Of a stretch of 64,000 nucleotides of DNA, positions 1 to 8,899 are shown one piece after another. A program made the translations under genes and the position numbers. The notes beneath the pieces were generated by a model that was not told the origin of the DNA, did no database searches, and saw only the letters and a list, made by a program, of their open reading frames with translations. The stretch is from Sabulibacter ruber (GTDB lineage Bacteria > Bacteroidota > Bacteroidia > Cytophagales > Hymenobacteraceae). The stretch is taken from contig NZ_JAFFID010000001.1 of assembly GCF_017355955.1 (NCBI RefSeq), forward strand, positions 1,550,001 through 1,614,000, in the 5' to 3' direction. Each line of letters opens with the position of its first letter. The first letter of the stretch is position 1.

Positions 1-545
1 AAGACCCGCATTACTACGCCCTGCAGAAGGTAGTGGTGGTGGGTGCCAGCAATTCCTCCGTAGATGCCGCCCTGGAAACCTACCGCAAAGGTGCCGAGGT
101 GACCATGGTGGTGCGTGGCCCCGAGATTGGCCGCCGGGTGAAGTACTGGGTACGCCCAGATATTGAGAACCGCATTAAGGAAGGCAGCATTAAGGCGCAC
201 TTCAATTCCTGTATCACCGCCATTCGGCCGGGCGAGGTGGATATCAACACCCCTGATGGCCCTATCACCATTGAGAACGACTTTGTGCTGGCGCTTACCG
301 GCTATAAACCCAACTTTGACCTGCTGCGCAAGTTTGGGGTGGAGTTGTCACCGGATGATAAGTTGTATCCGCAGCACAACACCCAGACCATGGAAACCAA
401 CCAGCCCGGTCTGTACCTGGCGGGCGTGGTCTGCGGCGGCATGGATACGCACCTGTGGTTCATTGAGAACTCCCGCGACCACGCCGAGAAGATTGTGCAG
501 CACATTCTGGAGCAAGACAGAAAAGACCAGCTGGTACCGGTTTAG
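1..545 (+). CDS. ypdA: YpdA-like bacillithiol/thiol disulfide reductase, C-terminal part
   Basis: This is the 3' end of a gene cut by the left window edge; the reading frame begins at base 3. The visible part starts just before the second dinucleotide-binding motif (VVVGASNSSVDAALE), which in thioredoxin-reductase-like flavoproteins binds NADPH. It ends with the conserved FAD-side segment around GLYLAGVVCGG and the typical tail HAEKIVQHIL. The family (YpdA) reduces low-molecular-weight disulfides such as bacillithiol disulfide in the cytoplasm. The N-terminal FAD-binding half lies outside the window, so the assignment rests on the C-terminal half only. Another thioredoxin-reductase-like enzyme is the alternative. 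Confidence 0.75.
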   Translation, partial: DPHYYALQKVVVVGASNSSVDAALETYRKGAEVTMVVRGPEIGRRVKYWVRPDIENRIKEGSIKAHFNSCITAIRPGEVDINTPDGPITIENDFVLALTGYKPNFDLLRKFGVELSPDDKLYPQHNTQTMETNQPGLYLAGVVCGGMDTHLWFIENSRDHAEKIVQHILEQDRKDQLVPV

Positions 546-546
546 C

Positions 547-577
547 GGCTGTTTTTCAGAAATTATCCTTAAAACGC
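547..577. repeat. Family C intergenic motif
   Basis: A 31-base copy of the dispersed motif (GGCTGTTTTTCAGAAA, then CCTTAAAACGC) begins two bases after the ypdA stop codon. The rest of the 394-base gap to the TetR gene shows only the promoter and operator described separately. Confidence 0.5.
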
Positions 578-867
578 AGGCAACAAGCGCTGTTCTGGTT
601 CTCTTTTGGAGAGACAGAATTGGCGCTTTTTGCTTTGTGGCAGACTTTTCACCTCCCGCGGCAGAGAAAAACAGGTACAATTTTTCTGCGTTCTTCTCTG
701 ACAGCACCAGCCCTTTCCTCCTCCAACTTTCTCAATTTCAAAACTTTAACTGGTTTCCCAAGAGAAACCACCCTCCTATTTTCAGCATAACTTCCTGTTT
801 TACAGACCGTAACCTTCAATTCAGTCTGTCCACTTTTAGCCAGAGATTGAATGGAACATATAAAACC

Positions 868-899
868 TTGGATTGTCTTGCCGGATCTCCTTTACTTTG
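868..899 (+). promoter_or_regulatory. Putative promoter of the tetR-RND operon
   Basis: TTG at 868-870 is followed after 21 bases by TTACTTTG at 892-899. This matches the Bacteroidota pattern TTG-N19-21-TAnnTTTG with one mismatch. Transcription would start near 906, directly in front of the palindrome at 910-919 and about 35 bases before the TetR start. Confidence 0.5.
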
Positions 900-909
900 C
901 GCGACCGAA

Positions 910-919
910 TGAACGTTCA
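910..919. promoter_or_regulatory. Putative TetR operator palindrome
   Basis: TGAACGTTCA is a perfect 10-base palindrome between the predicted -7 box and the TetR start codon. TetR-family repressors commonly bind such palindromes, and its place at the expected transcription start suggests autorepression of the regulator-pump operon. Confidence 0.5.
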
Positions 920-939
920 ATAGAAAGAAAAGATAAGAG

Positions 940-1512
940 TTGGAGATTATTGCAGACAAGAAAAAAGCAATTCTGGAGAGCACCTTAAAGCTGATCAAGG
1001 AGAATGGCTTCCATGGCACGCCCATGAGCCAGGTAGCCAAAAAAGCGGGCGTAGCGGCCGGCACCATCTACCATTACTTTGACAGCAAAGATACGCTCAT
1101 CATGGAACTGTACACCTATACCCAACACCGCCTGCTGGACGCCATCCTGGCAAACAGCCACGAGGGCATGGACTACAAGGCCCAGTTCTTCAATTACTGG
1201 ATCAGCCGGTGCAAGTTCTATATCCAGAATCCGGATGTGCTCTTCTTCATGGAGCAGTTCGTGAATTCGCCGTATTACAACCGTTTTTCCAAAGAGCAGG
1301 ACGAACGCTTCCAGAAAGAAGTGTTCCAGTTCATTGCGTCTGGTGTGGAGAGAGGAATCCTTCGCCCCATGAACCAGCGCCTCATGTGCATCATGATCCA
1401 TAGCAGCGCGCATTCTGCCGCCAAGGTACACTTGTTAGACCGGGTTACCCTCACTGATGAAGAACTGCAGCAATTGGCCCAAATGGTTTGGGACGGCGTC
1501 AAGTCAAATTAA
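940..1512 (+). CDS. TetR/AcrR family transcriptional regulator
   Basis: A 190-residue one-component repressor. The N-terminal helix-turn-helix is clear (MSQVAKKAGVAAGTIYHYF, about residues 28-46), followed by an all-helical ligand domain. The start is TTG at 940, since an in-frame stop (TAA 934-936) lies just upstream and no earlier start fits. The gene ends 35 bases before the TolC gene and runs in the same direction, so it is probably co-transcribed with the efflux pump and controls it, using the palindrome at 910-919. Family knowledge says such regulators release DNA on binding a pump substrate; which substrate cannot be told. Confidence 0.9.
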   Translation: MEIIADKKKAILESTLKLIKENGFHGTPMSQVAKKAGVAAGTIYHYFDSKDTLIMELYTYTQHRLLDAILANSHEGMDYKAQFFNYWISRCKFYIQNPDVLFFMEQFVNSPYYNRFSKEQDERFQKEVFQFIASGVERGILRPMNQRLMCIMIHSSAHSAAKVHLLDRVTLTDEELQQLAQMVWDGVKSN

Positions 1513-1547
1513 TATCCCCTGTTCAATACCTGTAACACAAATTCCCA

Positions 1548-2882
1548 ATGAAGAGAGTTAAGCTTCTCGTGTCAGTGATCCTGGGGTACCTGCTGGTACC
1601 TTTGGGGGCCATGGCACAAGGCAGCGGTGAAACCCCGCCCGTCAACGGCACCCTCACCCTGCAACAATGCGTACAGTACGCGCTCCAGAACCAGGCCGAA
1701 GTGCAACAAGCCCAATTAGATGAGGAAATTGGCGAACGGCAGATCCGGGCGCAGTTGTCTGGCTGGCTCCCGCAGGTGTCGGCGCAGTTTGCGGCGGCGC
1801 ACAACATCCAGCGCCAGCGCAGCGTGTTTGGTGACCAGGTGATCACCATCGGGCAGAAATACACCTCCAACATTCTGTTCCAGGCCAACCAAACCATTTA
1901 CAGCAATGACCTGCTGCTGGCCTCCAGAGCCGCGCGGTTCACGCGGTTGTCACTGGATCAGAACACCCAGGCCACCAAGATCAACACAGTGGTAGATGTG
2001 AGCAAGGCGTTCTTCAACGTGCTGTTAACCCAGGAGCAACTCCGGATTCTGGACGAGAACATCGCCCGCCAGGAAAAGCAGTACCGCGATGCCCGCGCCC
2101 AGTATGAGCAGGGTCTGGTAGACAAAACCGATTACCAGCGCGCCAGCATTACCCTGGCCAGCATCAGGGCAGACCGCAAACGGGCGCAGGAAAACATCAC
2201 CGCCAGAACCGCGCTGTTGAAGGAGTTGATGGGCTTGCCGGTGAATTCTAACATCCAGCTGGCCTATGACTATGCCCAGATGCAGCAGAACATCCTGATT
2301 GACACCACACAACAGGTAACGTTCACAAACCGGGTAGAGTACCAACAGCTTCAGACGCAGCGGCAGATCCAGGTGCTGAACACCCGGTATTACCAGTACG
2401 GCTTCCTGCCTACGGCCTCGGCGTACGCAAACTATAACCCGCTTTTCTTCAGCTCCACGGTGTCTGACCTGTACAGCACGGCGTACCCCACCTCGCAGGT
2501 AGGTCTGCAGGTGAGCGTTCCTATTTTCCAGGGTGGCCGCAGACTGCAGAACGTGCGCATTTCCAAGCTGCGCGAAGATCGCCTGAACATTGATCTGGTC
2601 AACATCCAGCGCCGCATCAACACCGAGTTTGAAACCGCCCTGGCCAACTACAAGAGCGATTACAACGACTGGCTCACGCTGCAAAACAATCTGGAGCTGG
2701 CCCAGGATGTCTATAACGTGATCAGGCTGCAGTACAACGAGGGCATCAAGGCCTACGTGGACCTGATTGTGGCCGAAACCGACCTCCGCACCGCGCAAAT
2801 CAATTATTACAACGCCCTTTACAACGTCCTTTCCAGCAAACTGGACGTGCAGCGCGCCCTGGGCACCATAGAAGTTAATTAA
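1548..2882 (+). CDS. TolC-family outer-membrane efflux protein
   Basis: A 444-residue protein with a signal peptide ending near GAMAQG, then two outer-membrane-efflux repeats of long helices and short strands (repeat starts near LTLQQCVQYALQNQAEV and again around residue 240). It forms the trimeric outer-membrane exit duct of a tripartite pump, working with the adaptor at 2912 and the RND pump at 4089. It is the second gene of the TetR operon. Length and repeat structure are normal for the family. Confidence 0.92.
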   Translation: MKRVKLLVSVILGYLLVPLGAMAQGSGETPPVNGTLTLQQCVQYALQNQAEVQQAQLDEEIGERQIRAQLSGWLPQVSAQFAAAHNIQRQRSVFGDQVITIGQKYTSNILFQANQTIYSNDLLLASRAARFTRLSLDQNTQATKINTVVDVSKAFFNVLLTQEQLRILDENIARQEKQYRDARAQYEQGLVDKTDYQRASITLASIRADRKRAQENITARTALLKELMGLPVNSNIQLAYDYAQMQQNILIDTTQQVTFTNRVEYQQLQTQRQIQVLNTRYYQYGFLPTASAYANYNPLFFSSTVSDLYSTAYPTSQVGLQVSVPIFQGGRRLQNVRISKLREDRLNIDLVNIQRRINTEFETALANYKSDYNDWLTLQNNLELAQDVYNVIRLQYNEGIKAYVDLIVAETDLRTAQINYYNALYNVLSSKLDVQRALGTIEVN

Positions 2883-2911
2883 CCTTCCAGAACTGAAAAT
2901 CACCTGAAATA

Positions 2912-4057
2912 ATGAAAAAACACTTATCCCCACTGGTAGCTTCTGCCTTTTTTGCGGCCGTGCTGGTTTCCTGCGGCAAAAAGGAAGCAGCCCCCCAAGG
3001 CCCTATGATGGGTGGTCCGGTTGCTGTGAATACCTACACCGTTACCGAAGAACGCGTCATGGGCACTGATACCTACCCCGGCACCGTGGTACCGCTGAAT
3101 GAAGTGGAACTGCGCCCGCAGGTGAGTGGCTACATCACCCAGATTTATGTGAAAGACGGCCAGCGCGTGACCAAAGGCCAGAAACTGTACGAGATTGACC
3201 GCACCAAATACCAGGCGGCGTATCGGCAGGCCCAGGCCAACGTGCGCAGCGCCCAGGCTAACCTAAACCGGGTACAGAAAGACTTGGAGCGTTATGAGAA
3301 CCTGGCCAAGCAAGACGCCATTGCCCGCCAGCGCGTAGATTATGCTCGCGCCGATGTGGAGACCGCCCGCGCTCAGGTAGCGGTGGCCCGTGCCCAGGTG
3401 GCCAGCGCCGGTACAGACTTAGGCTATTCCGTGATTACGGCTCCGTTCAGCGGTACCATTGGTATCTCCCAGGTACGCGTGGGTTCGCAGGTTAGCCCCG
3501 GCCAGACGTTGCTCAACACCATCTCTTCTGAAGGCCCGACCGGCATTGATTTCGTGATCAACGAGCAGGAACTGCCCCGTTTTAACAGATTAAAACAAGG
3601 CAACCAGCCAGATTCGCTTTTCACCCTGACCTTAGCCGATGGCTCCCGCTATCCGCATACGGGCAAGTTATCGGCCATTGACCGCGCCGTGGGTCTGCAG
3701 AGTGGTACCATTACCGTGCGCCTGAGCTTCCCTAACCCTAACCGCCAGTTGGTGGCCGGTATGACCGTGAGCGTGAATGTGCTTAACCAGGACATAGGCC
3801 ACCAGGTGACGCTACCGTTCAAAGCCGTGACCGAGCAATTGGGTGAGTACTTTGTGTACAAAGTGCAGGGCGATTCTGTACAGCAGCAGAACGTGCAGTT
3901 AGGTACCCGCTTCCAGGACAAGATCGTAGCCCGCGAAGGCCTTGAGGCCGGTGATGTGATTGTGGTAGAAGGCATCCAGAAACTGCGCCAGGGAGCTAAA
4001 ATCCAGGTGGGCGCACCACAGGCCGCCGGAGGTGCCCCTGCCGCCGGAGCCAGATAA
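2912..4057 (+). CDS. RND efflux periplasmic adaptor (HlyD/AcrA family lipoprotein)
   Basis: A 381-residue membrane-fusion protein. The N-terminus is a lipoprotein signal with lipobox LVSC, so Cys21 should be acylated. A biotinyl-lipoyl half motif (VSGYITQIYVKDGQRVTKGQ) is followed by a helical hairpin (about residues 90-170), the second lipoyl half and a beta-barrel domain. It bridges the TolC duct (30 bases upstream) and the RND pump (31 bases downstream). The C-terminus is Ala/Gly/Pro-rich. Confidence 0.93.
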   Translation: MKKHLSPLVASAFFAAVLVSCGKKEAAPQGPMMGGPVAVNTYTVTEERVMGTDTYPGTVVPLNEVELRPQVSGYITQIYVKDGQRVTKGQKLYEIDRTKYQAAYRQAQANVRSAQANLNRVQKDLERYENLAKQDAIARQRVDYARADVETARAQVAVARAQVASAGTDLGYSVITAPFSGTIGISQVRVGSQVSPGQTLLNTISSEGPTGIDFVINEQELPRFNRLKQGNQPDSLFTLTLADGSRYPHTGKLSAIDRAVGLQSGTITVRLSFPNPNRQLVAGMTVSVNVLNQDIGHQVTLPFKAVTEQLGEYFVYKVQGDSVQQQNVQLGTRFQDKIVAREGLEAGDVIVVEGIQKLRQGAKIQVGAPQAAGGAPAAGAR

Positions 4058-4088
4058 TAACGTTTAAAGCAGCTTTTTCAGAAAGAAC

Positions 4089-7000
4089 ATGATATCTGAA
4101 GTATTTATAAGACGGCCTATTACCGCCATCGTGATCTCCATTGTGATCGTGCTGGTAGGTACGCTGGCCATGATGAACTTGCCCGTCACCCAGTACCCTG
4201 ATATTTCGCCGCCCACGGTTTCGGTGTCGGCGAACTACACCGGGGCCGATGCGCAGACCATTGAACAAACCGTAGCCACGCCCATTGAAACCCAGATCAA
4301 CGGTACCCCGGGCATGGCGTACCTGACCTCTACCAATACCAGTACCGGCCAGATGAACATGACCGTGACCTTTGACGTGGGCACAGACATTGACATCGCC
4401 ACCCTGGACGTGCAAAACCGCGCAAGCGTGGCTGAGCCCAGTTTGCCGGAAGACGTGCGGCGTTTAGGGGTAACGGTACGGAAACGGAACCCCAGTATTC
4501 TGATGGTAGTGGGGATCTACTCCCCCAACAGAACCCACAACATCCAGTACCTGGACAACTACACCAACATCTACGTGAAGGATGCCTTGCTGCGGGTGAA
4601 AGGAGTGGGTGACGTAACCTCCATCGGTCAGGATTTCAGTATGCGTCTGTGGTTGCAGCCAGACAAGCTGGCCCAGTATAACCTGAGCGCGAACCAGGTG
4701 GTAGCCGCCATTCAGGAGCAGAACATGCAGGTGGCCGCCGGTACGGTGGGTGCCCGTCCGCAGTACAACACCCAGGCGTTTCAGTACCCTATTACCGTGA
4801 GTGGCCGTCTGGCTACCCAGCAGGAGTTTGAGAACGTGATCATCCGCACCAACCCTGAGGAAGGCTCTCTGGTGTACCTGAAAGACGTGGCCCGCGTGGA
4901 GTTCGGGCAGTTTGACTACGGCCGCCAGGCCACTATCAACGGGAATCCATCGGGGATCATGCTGATTTACCAGGCTCCTGGTTCAAACGCCGTGGAAACG
5001 GCCGCGGGCATCAACGCCGCCCTGCAGGAAATGAAGAAAACCTTCCCCGCCGATGTGGACTACATTGTCTCCTTTGAGTCTGTGACGGTGGTAGAGGTAT
5101 CCATCAATGAGGTGGTGCACACGCTGGTAGAAGCCCTGATTCTGGTAATTATTGTGGTGTTCCTGTTCCTGCAGAGCTGGCGCGCCACGTTGGTGCCTAT
5201 CCTGGCTATTCCGGTGTCCATCATTGGTACGTTCATCTTCTTCATTCCACTGGGCTTCACCATTAACACGTTGACCCTCTTCGGTTTTGTGTTGGCGATT
5301 GGTATTGTGGTGGATGACGCCATTGTGGTGGTGGAAGCGGTACAGCACTACATTGACCATGAGCGGCTCTCGCCGAGGGAGGCAACCCGCAAAGCCATGA
5401 AAGACATCACGGCGCCGGTAATTGCCATCGCCTTGATTCTGGCGGCGGTGTTTATTCCGGTGGGCTTTATTCCGGGGATTGTGGGCCGTCTGTATCAGCA
5501 GTTCGCCATCACCATCGCTATCTCGGTATTGATCTCGGCGTTCGTGGCCTTGACCCTTACCCCGGCGCTTTGCTCACTGATGCTGCGTCCTATGAACGTG
5601 AACCGCGAGTCCAGAGGCATTAACAAGTTCTTCTATCGGTTCAACAACTGGTTTGCCAGAACCACCGAGAATTACTCAGCGGGCGTTCGGAAAACCATTA
5701 AAGCGGCTCCGCTGGCCTTGATTCTGCTGGTGTGCTTGTATGTGGGTACCGTGGGCTTGTTCGCGAATAAACCTACCGGCTTTATCCCAACCGAGGACGA
5801 AGGCCGTCTGTTCATCTCTGTGGAGTTACCGGAAGGTTCCTCCTCGAACAGAACTCAGGCAATTCTGGAGAGAATGGCGGGCATCCTGAAAGACGTCCCG
5901 GCCATCCGAAACGCCACGTCTATCTCTGGTTTGAACGCCATCAACTTCTCGTTCAAGTCTAACAGCGGTACGTTCTTCATCCAGATGCACCCCTGGGATC
6001 AACGGCAGGACGAGTCCATGCAGTTGCAGGGCGTGATGGCCGATCTGAACAAGCGTTTTGCCGCCATTAAAGAAGCGAACATCATTGTGGTGGCACCGCC
6101 GGCTATTCCGGGGCTGGGCCAATCGGGTGGTTTCAGTTTCATTCTGGAGCAGCGCACCGCCGGTGACATCAAAGAACTGGAGCGCGTGATGGGTCAGTTC
6201 CTGGGAGCCGTGAACCAGCGCCCCGAGATTGCCATGGCTTACAGCTTCTTCAACACCCGCACGCCGGGCTACCAGGTAGACGTAGACCGCGAAAAAGTGA
6301 AGAAACTGGGCATTAACCTCACCGATGTGTACGCCACCATGGCTTCTTACATGGGTAGCCGCTACATCAATGACTTCACCCGCTACGGCCGTAACTACCG
6401 CGTGGTGGCCCAGGCCGATACCGCCTACCGCATGGACATCAGGGACCTGAGCCAGTTCTACGTGCTCAACCGCACGGGCGAGTCGGTGCCGCTGAGTGCC
6501 CTGGTAACTTCCAGAATAGTGGAAAATCCGGCGGTAATCTCCCACTACAACCTGTTCCGGTCGGTGGAGATCTCGGGTAGCGCCAAACCGGGCTACAGTA
6601 GTGGTCAGGCTCTGCAAGCCCTGCAGGAAGTAGCCGCCCAAACCTTACCGGCTGGTTACGGATTTGACTTCTCTGGCCTGAGCCGCGAAGAATTGGCCGC
6701 CGGTAATAGTACCGTGTACATCTTCTCGCTTTCCATTGTGCTGGTACTGCTGTTGCTGGCCGCGCTTTATGAAAGCTGGTCTGTTCCGTTCTCCATCCTG
6801 TTTGCCATTCCGCTGGGGATGTTCGGGGCGATTCTGGCCCTTACTTTCCTGCCTAAACTGGACAACAACGTGTACGCCCAGATTGGTATGATTACCCTCA
6901 TTGGTTTGGCCGCCAAAAACGCCATCCTGATTGTGGAGTTCGCCAAGGAACGGGTAGACCGCGGCATGGAACTGATTGAAGCCACCATTGATGCCGTGAA

Positions 7001-7259
7001 ACTGCGTCTGCGGCCTATCATCATGACGTCTCTGGCGTTCATTCTGGGGGTTGTGCCGCTGGTGCTGGCCTCCGGGGCTGGTGCCGTGTCCAGACAGACC
7101 ATTGGCTGGGTAGTAATTGGCGGTATGTTGGCCGCTACGTTCCTGGCTATCTTCATTGTGCCGGTGCTGTACGTGGTGATCACCCGCCTGGCTTACGGTA
7201 AAAAAGGTTTGGCTGCCCTGCGGGAACAGCACAAAGGCATTGACTACGACCATGATTAA
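4089..7259 (+). CDS. RND efflux pump, HAE1/AcrB-type inner-membrane transporter
   Basis: A 1056-residue proton-driven drug efflux pump of normal AcrB length. It has the classic duplicated topology with twelve membrane helices and two large periplasmic loops. The proton-relay Asp pair is in GIVVDDAIVVVEA in helix 4, and the partner Lys in LAAKNAILIVEFA in helix 10. It is the last gene of the operon, followed by the terminator at 7312-7345. Likely substrates are hydrophobic drugs or envelope intermediates; specificity cannot be read from the sequence. Confidence 0.95.
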   Translation: MISEVFIRRPITAIVISIVIVLVGTLAMMNLPVTQYPDISPPTVSVSANYTGADAQTIEQTVATPIETQINGTPGMAYLTSTNTSTGQMNMTVTFDVGTDIDIATLDVQNRASVAEPSLPEDVRRLGVTVRKRNPSILMVVGIYSPNRTHNIQYLDNYTNIYVKDALLRVKGVGDVTSIGQDFSMRLWLQPDKLAQYNLSANQVVAAIQEQNMQVAAGTVGARPQYNTQAFQYPITVSGRLATQQEFENVIIRTNPEEGSLVYLKDVARVEFGQFDYGRQATINGNPSGIMLIYQAPGSNAVETAAGINAALQEMKKTFPADVDYIVSFESVTVVEVSINEVVHTLVEALILVIIVVFLFLQSWRATLVPILAIPVSIIGTFIFFIPLGFTINTLTLFGFVLAIGIVVDDAIVVVEAVQHYIDHERLSPREATRKAMKDITAPVIAIALILAAVFIPVGFIPGIVGRLYQQFAITIAISVLISAFVALTLTPALCSLMLRPMNVNRESRGINKFFYRFNNWFARTTENYSAGVRKTIKAAPLALILLVCLYVGTVGLFANKPTGFIPTEDEGRLFISVELPEGSSSNRTQAILERMAGILKDVPAIRNATSISGLNAINFSFKSNSGTFFIQMHPWDQRQDESMQLQGVMADLNKRFAAIKEANIIVVAPPAIPGLGQSGGFSFILEQRTAGDIKELERVMGQFLGAVNQRPEIAMAYSFFNTRTPGYQVDVDREKVKKLGINLTDVYATMASYMGSRYINDFTRYGRNYRVVAQADTAYRMDIRDLSQFYVLNRTGESVPLSALVTSRIVENPAVISHYNLFRSVEISGSAKPGYSSGQALQALQEVAAQTLPAGYGFDFSGLSREELAAGNSTVYIFSLSIVLVLLLLAALYESWSVPFSILFAIPLGMFGAILALTFLPKLDNNVYAQIGMITLIGLAAKNAILIVEFAKERVDRGMELIEATIDAVKLRLRPIIMTSLAFILGVVPLVLASGAGAVSRQTIGWVVIGGMLAATFLAIFIVPVLYVVITRLAYGKKGLAALREQHKGIDYDHD

Positions 7260-7311
7260 TTTCGTTTCTGGCCCGCTTTCCTGAAAGTAGCGCCAAAACA
7301 GAACCCCATCT

Positions 7312-7345
7312 AAAAGCCCTGGCCCAGAGCCAGGGCTTTTTACTA
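7312..7345 (+). terminator. Intrinsic terminator of the tetR-RND operon
   Basis: AAAAGCCCTGGC (7312-7323) pairs perfectly with GCCAGGGCTTTT (7329-7340) around a five-base loop, giving a 12-bp stem ending in a T run. Confidence 0.9.
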
Positions 7346-7366
7346 GAAGCGGCACCCTGCGTTTAG

Positions 7367-7397
7367 GCGCTGTTTTTCAGAAATTGGCCCAGAAACG
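7367..7397. repeat. Family C intergenic motif
   Basis: A copy of the dispersed motif (GCGCTGTTTTTCAGAAA, then GGCCCAGAAACG) lies 27 bases after the terminator and 33 bases before the next start codon. Confidence 0.5.
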
Positions 7398-7429
7398 ATC
7401 ATCCAAAAAGAGAATTAGTACTTTCGTCT

Positions 7430-7915
7430 ATGAACACAAACAAACCCGGGACCAAGCCCACCCTTACCCTACTCAATGGCATTGCCTTTTATCAGCTGGT
7501 GGGCGGCGCGGTGGGCCTGGTGCTGGCCATCAGGACCGGTTTTAAGATGGAAGCCGAAGCAATGTCTTCCACGGCGGCGATTTTGCTGGCTTGTATCCTT
7601 TACCTGTACTCCATTTTTTGCGGAGTTCTGTTGCTGAAACAACCGGCCAGGTATCTCACCCTCTCCATGGTGAACCAGGTTTTGCAGGTGCTCAGCCTGG
7701 GCATCGGCAGCTTTGCCTTCAACTACGTGGCCGGCCTGAAAATTGGGATCGGCGTCAACTTCCTGGAGAGCTGGGTGTTCAAGCTGCGGTTCTCCATCTC
7801 GTCGTTCCAGTTCATCCTGGGCGCAGGCACGGTATCTTCCTTTGTCACCGTTAACCTGCTGGCCCTGGTGCTCCTTTATCTGCTGGAAGTCTCCAAGGAC
7901 AAACTGAGGTCCTAG
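7430..7915 (+). CDS. Hypothetical four-helix membrane protein
   Basis: A 161-residue protein not assigned to a named family. Four hydrophobic segments are visible (about residues 13-30, 43-65, 75-100 and 130-155), with short charged links, so it should be an inner-membrane protein. No catalytic motif was seen. It is a single-gene unit: a terminator precedes it at 7312-7345 and another follows at 7935-7971. The ATG at 7430 has a TACTTTCG sequence about 12 bases upstream that may be its promoter box, implying a very short leader. Confidence 0.7.
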   Translation: MNTNKPGTKPTLTLLNGIAFYQLVGGAVGLVLAIRTGFKMEAEAMSSTAAILLACILYLYSIFCGVLLLKQPARYLTLSMVNQVLQVLSLGIGSFAFNYVAGLKIGIGVNFLESWVFKLRFSISSFQFILGAGTVSSFVTVNLLALVLLYLLEVSKDKLRS

Positions 7916-7934
7916 CCGTTTACAACCCCTGGAG

Positions 7935-7971
7935 TAAAGCCCGAAAGAACCCACTGTTCTTTCGGGCTTTA
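7935..7971 (+). terminator. Intrinsic terminator
   Basis: TAAAGCCCGAAAGAAC (7935-7950) pairs with GTTCTTTCGGGCTTTA (7956-7971) around CCACT, giving 16 perfect base pairs directly after the membrane-protein gene. Confidence 0.9.
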
Positions 7972-8233
7972 CTGTTTTCAGGTGGGCAGGCCAGCAGCCC
8001 GATGCCCTTTCTTAGAGAAGCGCTGGCAGGCAATCCATCGGTTCCTCAAAGCGTAGTGGTAGCATTTTTCAGCCCCTTTTCCGGAAACAGGCCTGAAACA
8101 ACTATCTCTGAAACATCGGCTGTAGGGCAAACCTCTCCTCCCCTTTTCAATGGACGTACAAAACCCTGTGAGCAGGAGACCCGGAAGGATTTACCTGATT
8201 TCTGCTTTTGTACTCACCTAAAAGAACCAACTT
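7972..8233. other. Intergenic stretch upstream of the EamA gene
   Basis: Apart from a family C motif copy at about 8072-8100 (GCCCCTTTTCCGGAAACAGGCCTGAAACA) nothing was recognised. An open frame crossing it at 8002-8328 overlaps the EamA gene and looks non-coding. Confidence 0.4.
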
Positions 8234-8653
8234 ATGAATACCTGGTGGATATATGCCTTGCTGGCGTCGCTCTTTGCCTCGTTAACGGCTATTCTGGCGA
8301 AAGTAGGCGTAAAAGGCGTGGATTCTGATCTGGCCACCGCCATCAGAACGGTGGTTGTTCTGGTCATTGCCTGGACCCTGGTGTGGGCTCGCGGGGCTAC
8401 CTCTGGTTTGGCTACGCTCTCCAAAAGCAATTTACTCTTTCTGGTGCTGTCTGGGGTAGCCACCGGTTTGTCCTGGCTGTTTTACTTCAAGGCCCTGCAA
8501 CTGGGGAAAGTATCGCAGGTGGCACCCGTTGACAAAGCCAGCGTTGCCTTGACCATCCTTCTATCGGTTATCTTCCTGAACGAAGCCCTTACCCTCAAAG
8601 CGGCTATTGGAGCCACGCTGATCATTGCCGGCACCTTCGTTTTGATTTGGTAG
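8234..8653 (+). CDS. EamA-family (DMT superfamily) half-size transporter
   Basis: A 139-residue protein with five hydrophobic helices, matching a single EamA repeat. Typical features are the start WWIYALLASLFASLTAILAKVG, the inner GLSWLFYFKALQLGKVSQVAP and the end segment FLNEALTLKAAIGATLIIAG. Full-length EamA proteins carry two such repeats, so this one probably works as a dimer. The substrate is unknown (family members move metabolites or drugs). The start is ATG 8234. Downstream DNA turns AT-rich at once, marking the edge of the accessory block. Confidence 0.8.
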   Translation: MNTWWIYALLASLFASLTAILAKVGVKGVDSDLATAIRTVVVLVIAWTLVWARGATSGLATLSKSNLLFLVLSGVATGLSWLFYFKALQLGKVSQVAPVDKASVALTILLSVIFLNEALTLKAAIGATLIIAGTFVLIW

Positions 8654-8875
8654 TACTGGGCCACCTTCACATCTTGCTGGATCACAGTCCGGAGCTCCTT
8701 CCTCATATCGCTACCCATGCCCTTGAGAAAATAACGAGTCCACTGGATAATCTGTGAATTACCTATATCTTGGTCTACGAATGGATTTGTTTCCCTTAAC
8801 CAGAAGAAGGAAGGTAACGGAAATCTCACCTCCTTACATAGTGCTGATAACCGGAACGCATTCCATTTAGCTACA
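8642..8875 (-). pseudogene. Possible gene remnant of unknown family
   Basis: On the minus strand an open frame with natural-looking protein sequence runs from about 8875 to 8642 (contains FPLPSFFWLRETNPFVDQD and SQIIQWTRYFLKGMGSDMRK). It is closed upstream by a stop near 8876, has no ATG start and runs into the antisense of the EamA gene. It reads like an internal piece of a larger protein cut on both sides. The family was not recognised, and the call rests only on the protein-like composition. Confidence 0.3.
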
Positions 8876-8899
8876 AATTAGCACCAATTGAAATTTATA

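Noticed and set aside
163..912. 249-codon plus-strand frame over the ypdA end and the intergenic region
   Set aside because: The first half is an out-of-frame reading of ypdA and the rest crosses non-coding DNA with a promoter and operator.
2025..2933. 302-codon minus-strand open frame
   Set aside because: Antisense shadow of the TolC gene; composition is typical of reverse-strand readings of that gene.
5826..6641. 271-codon minus-strand open frame
   Set aside because: Antisense to the RND pump; no start context and no family resemblance.
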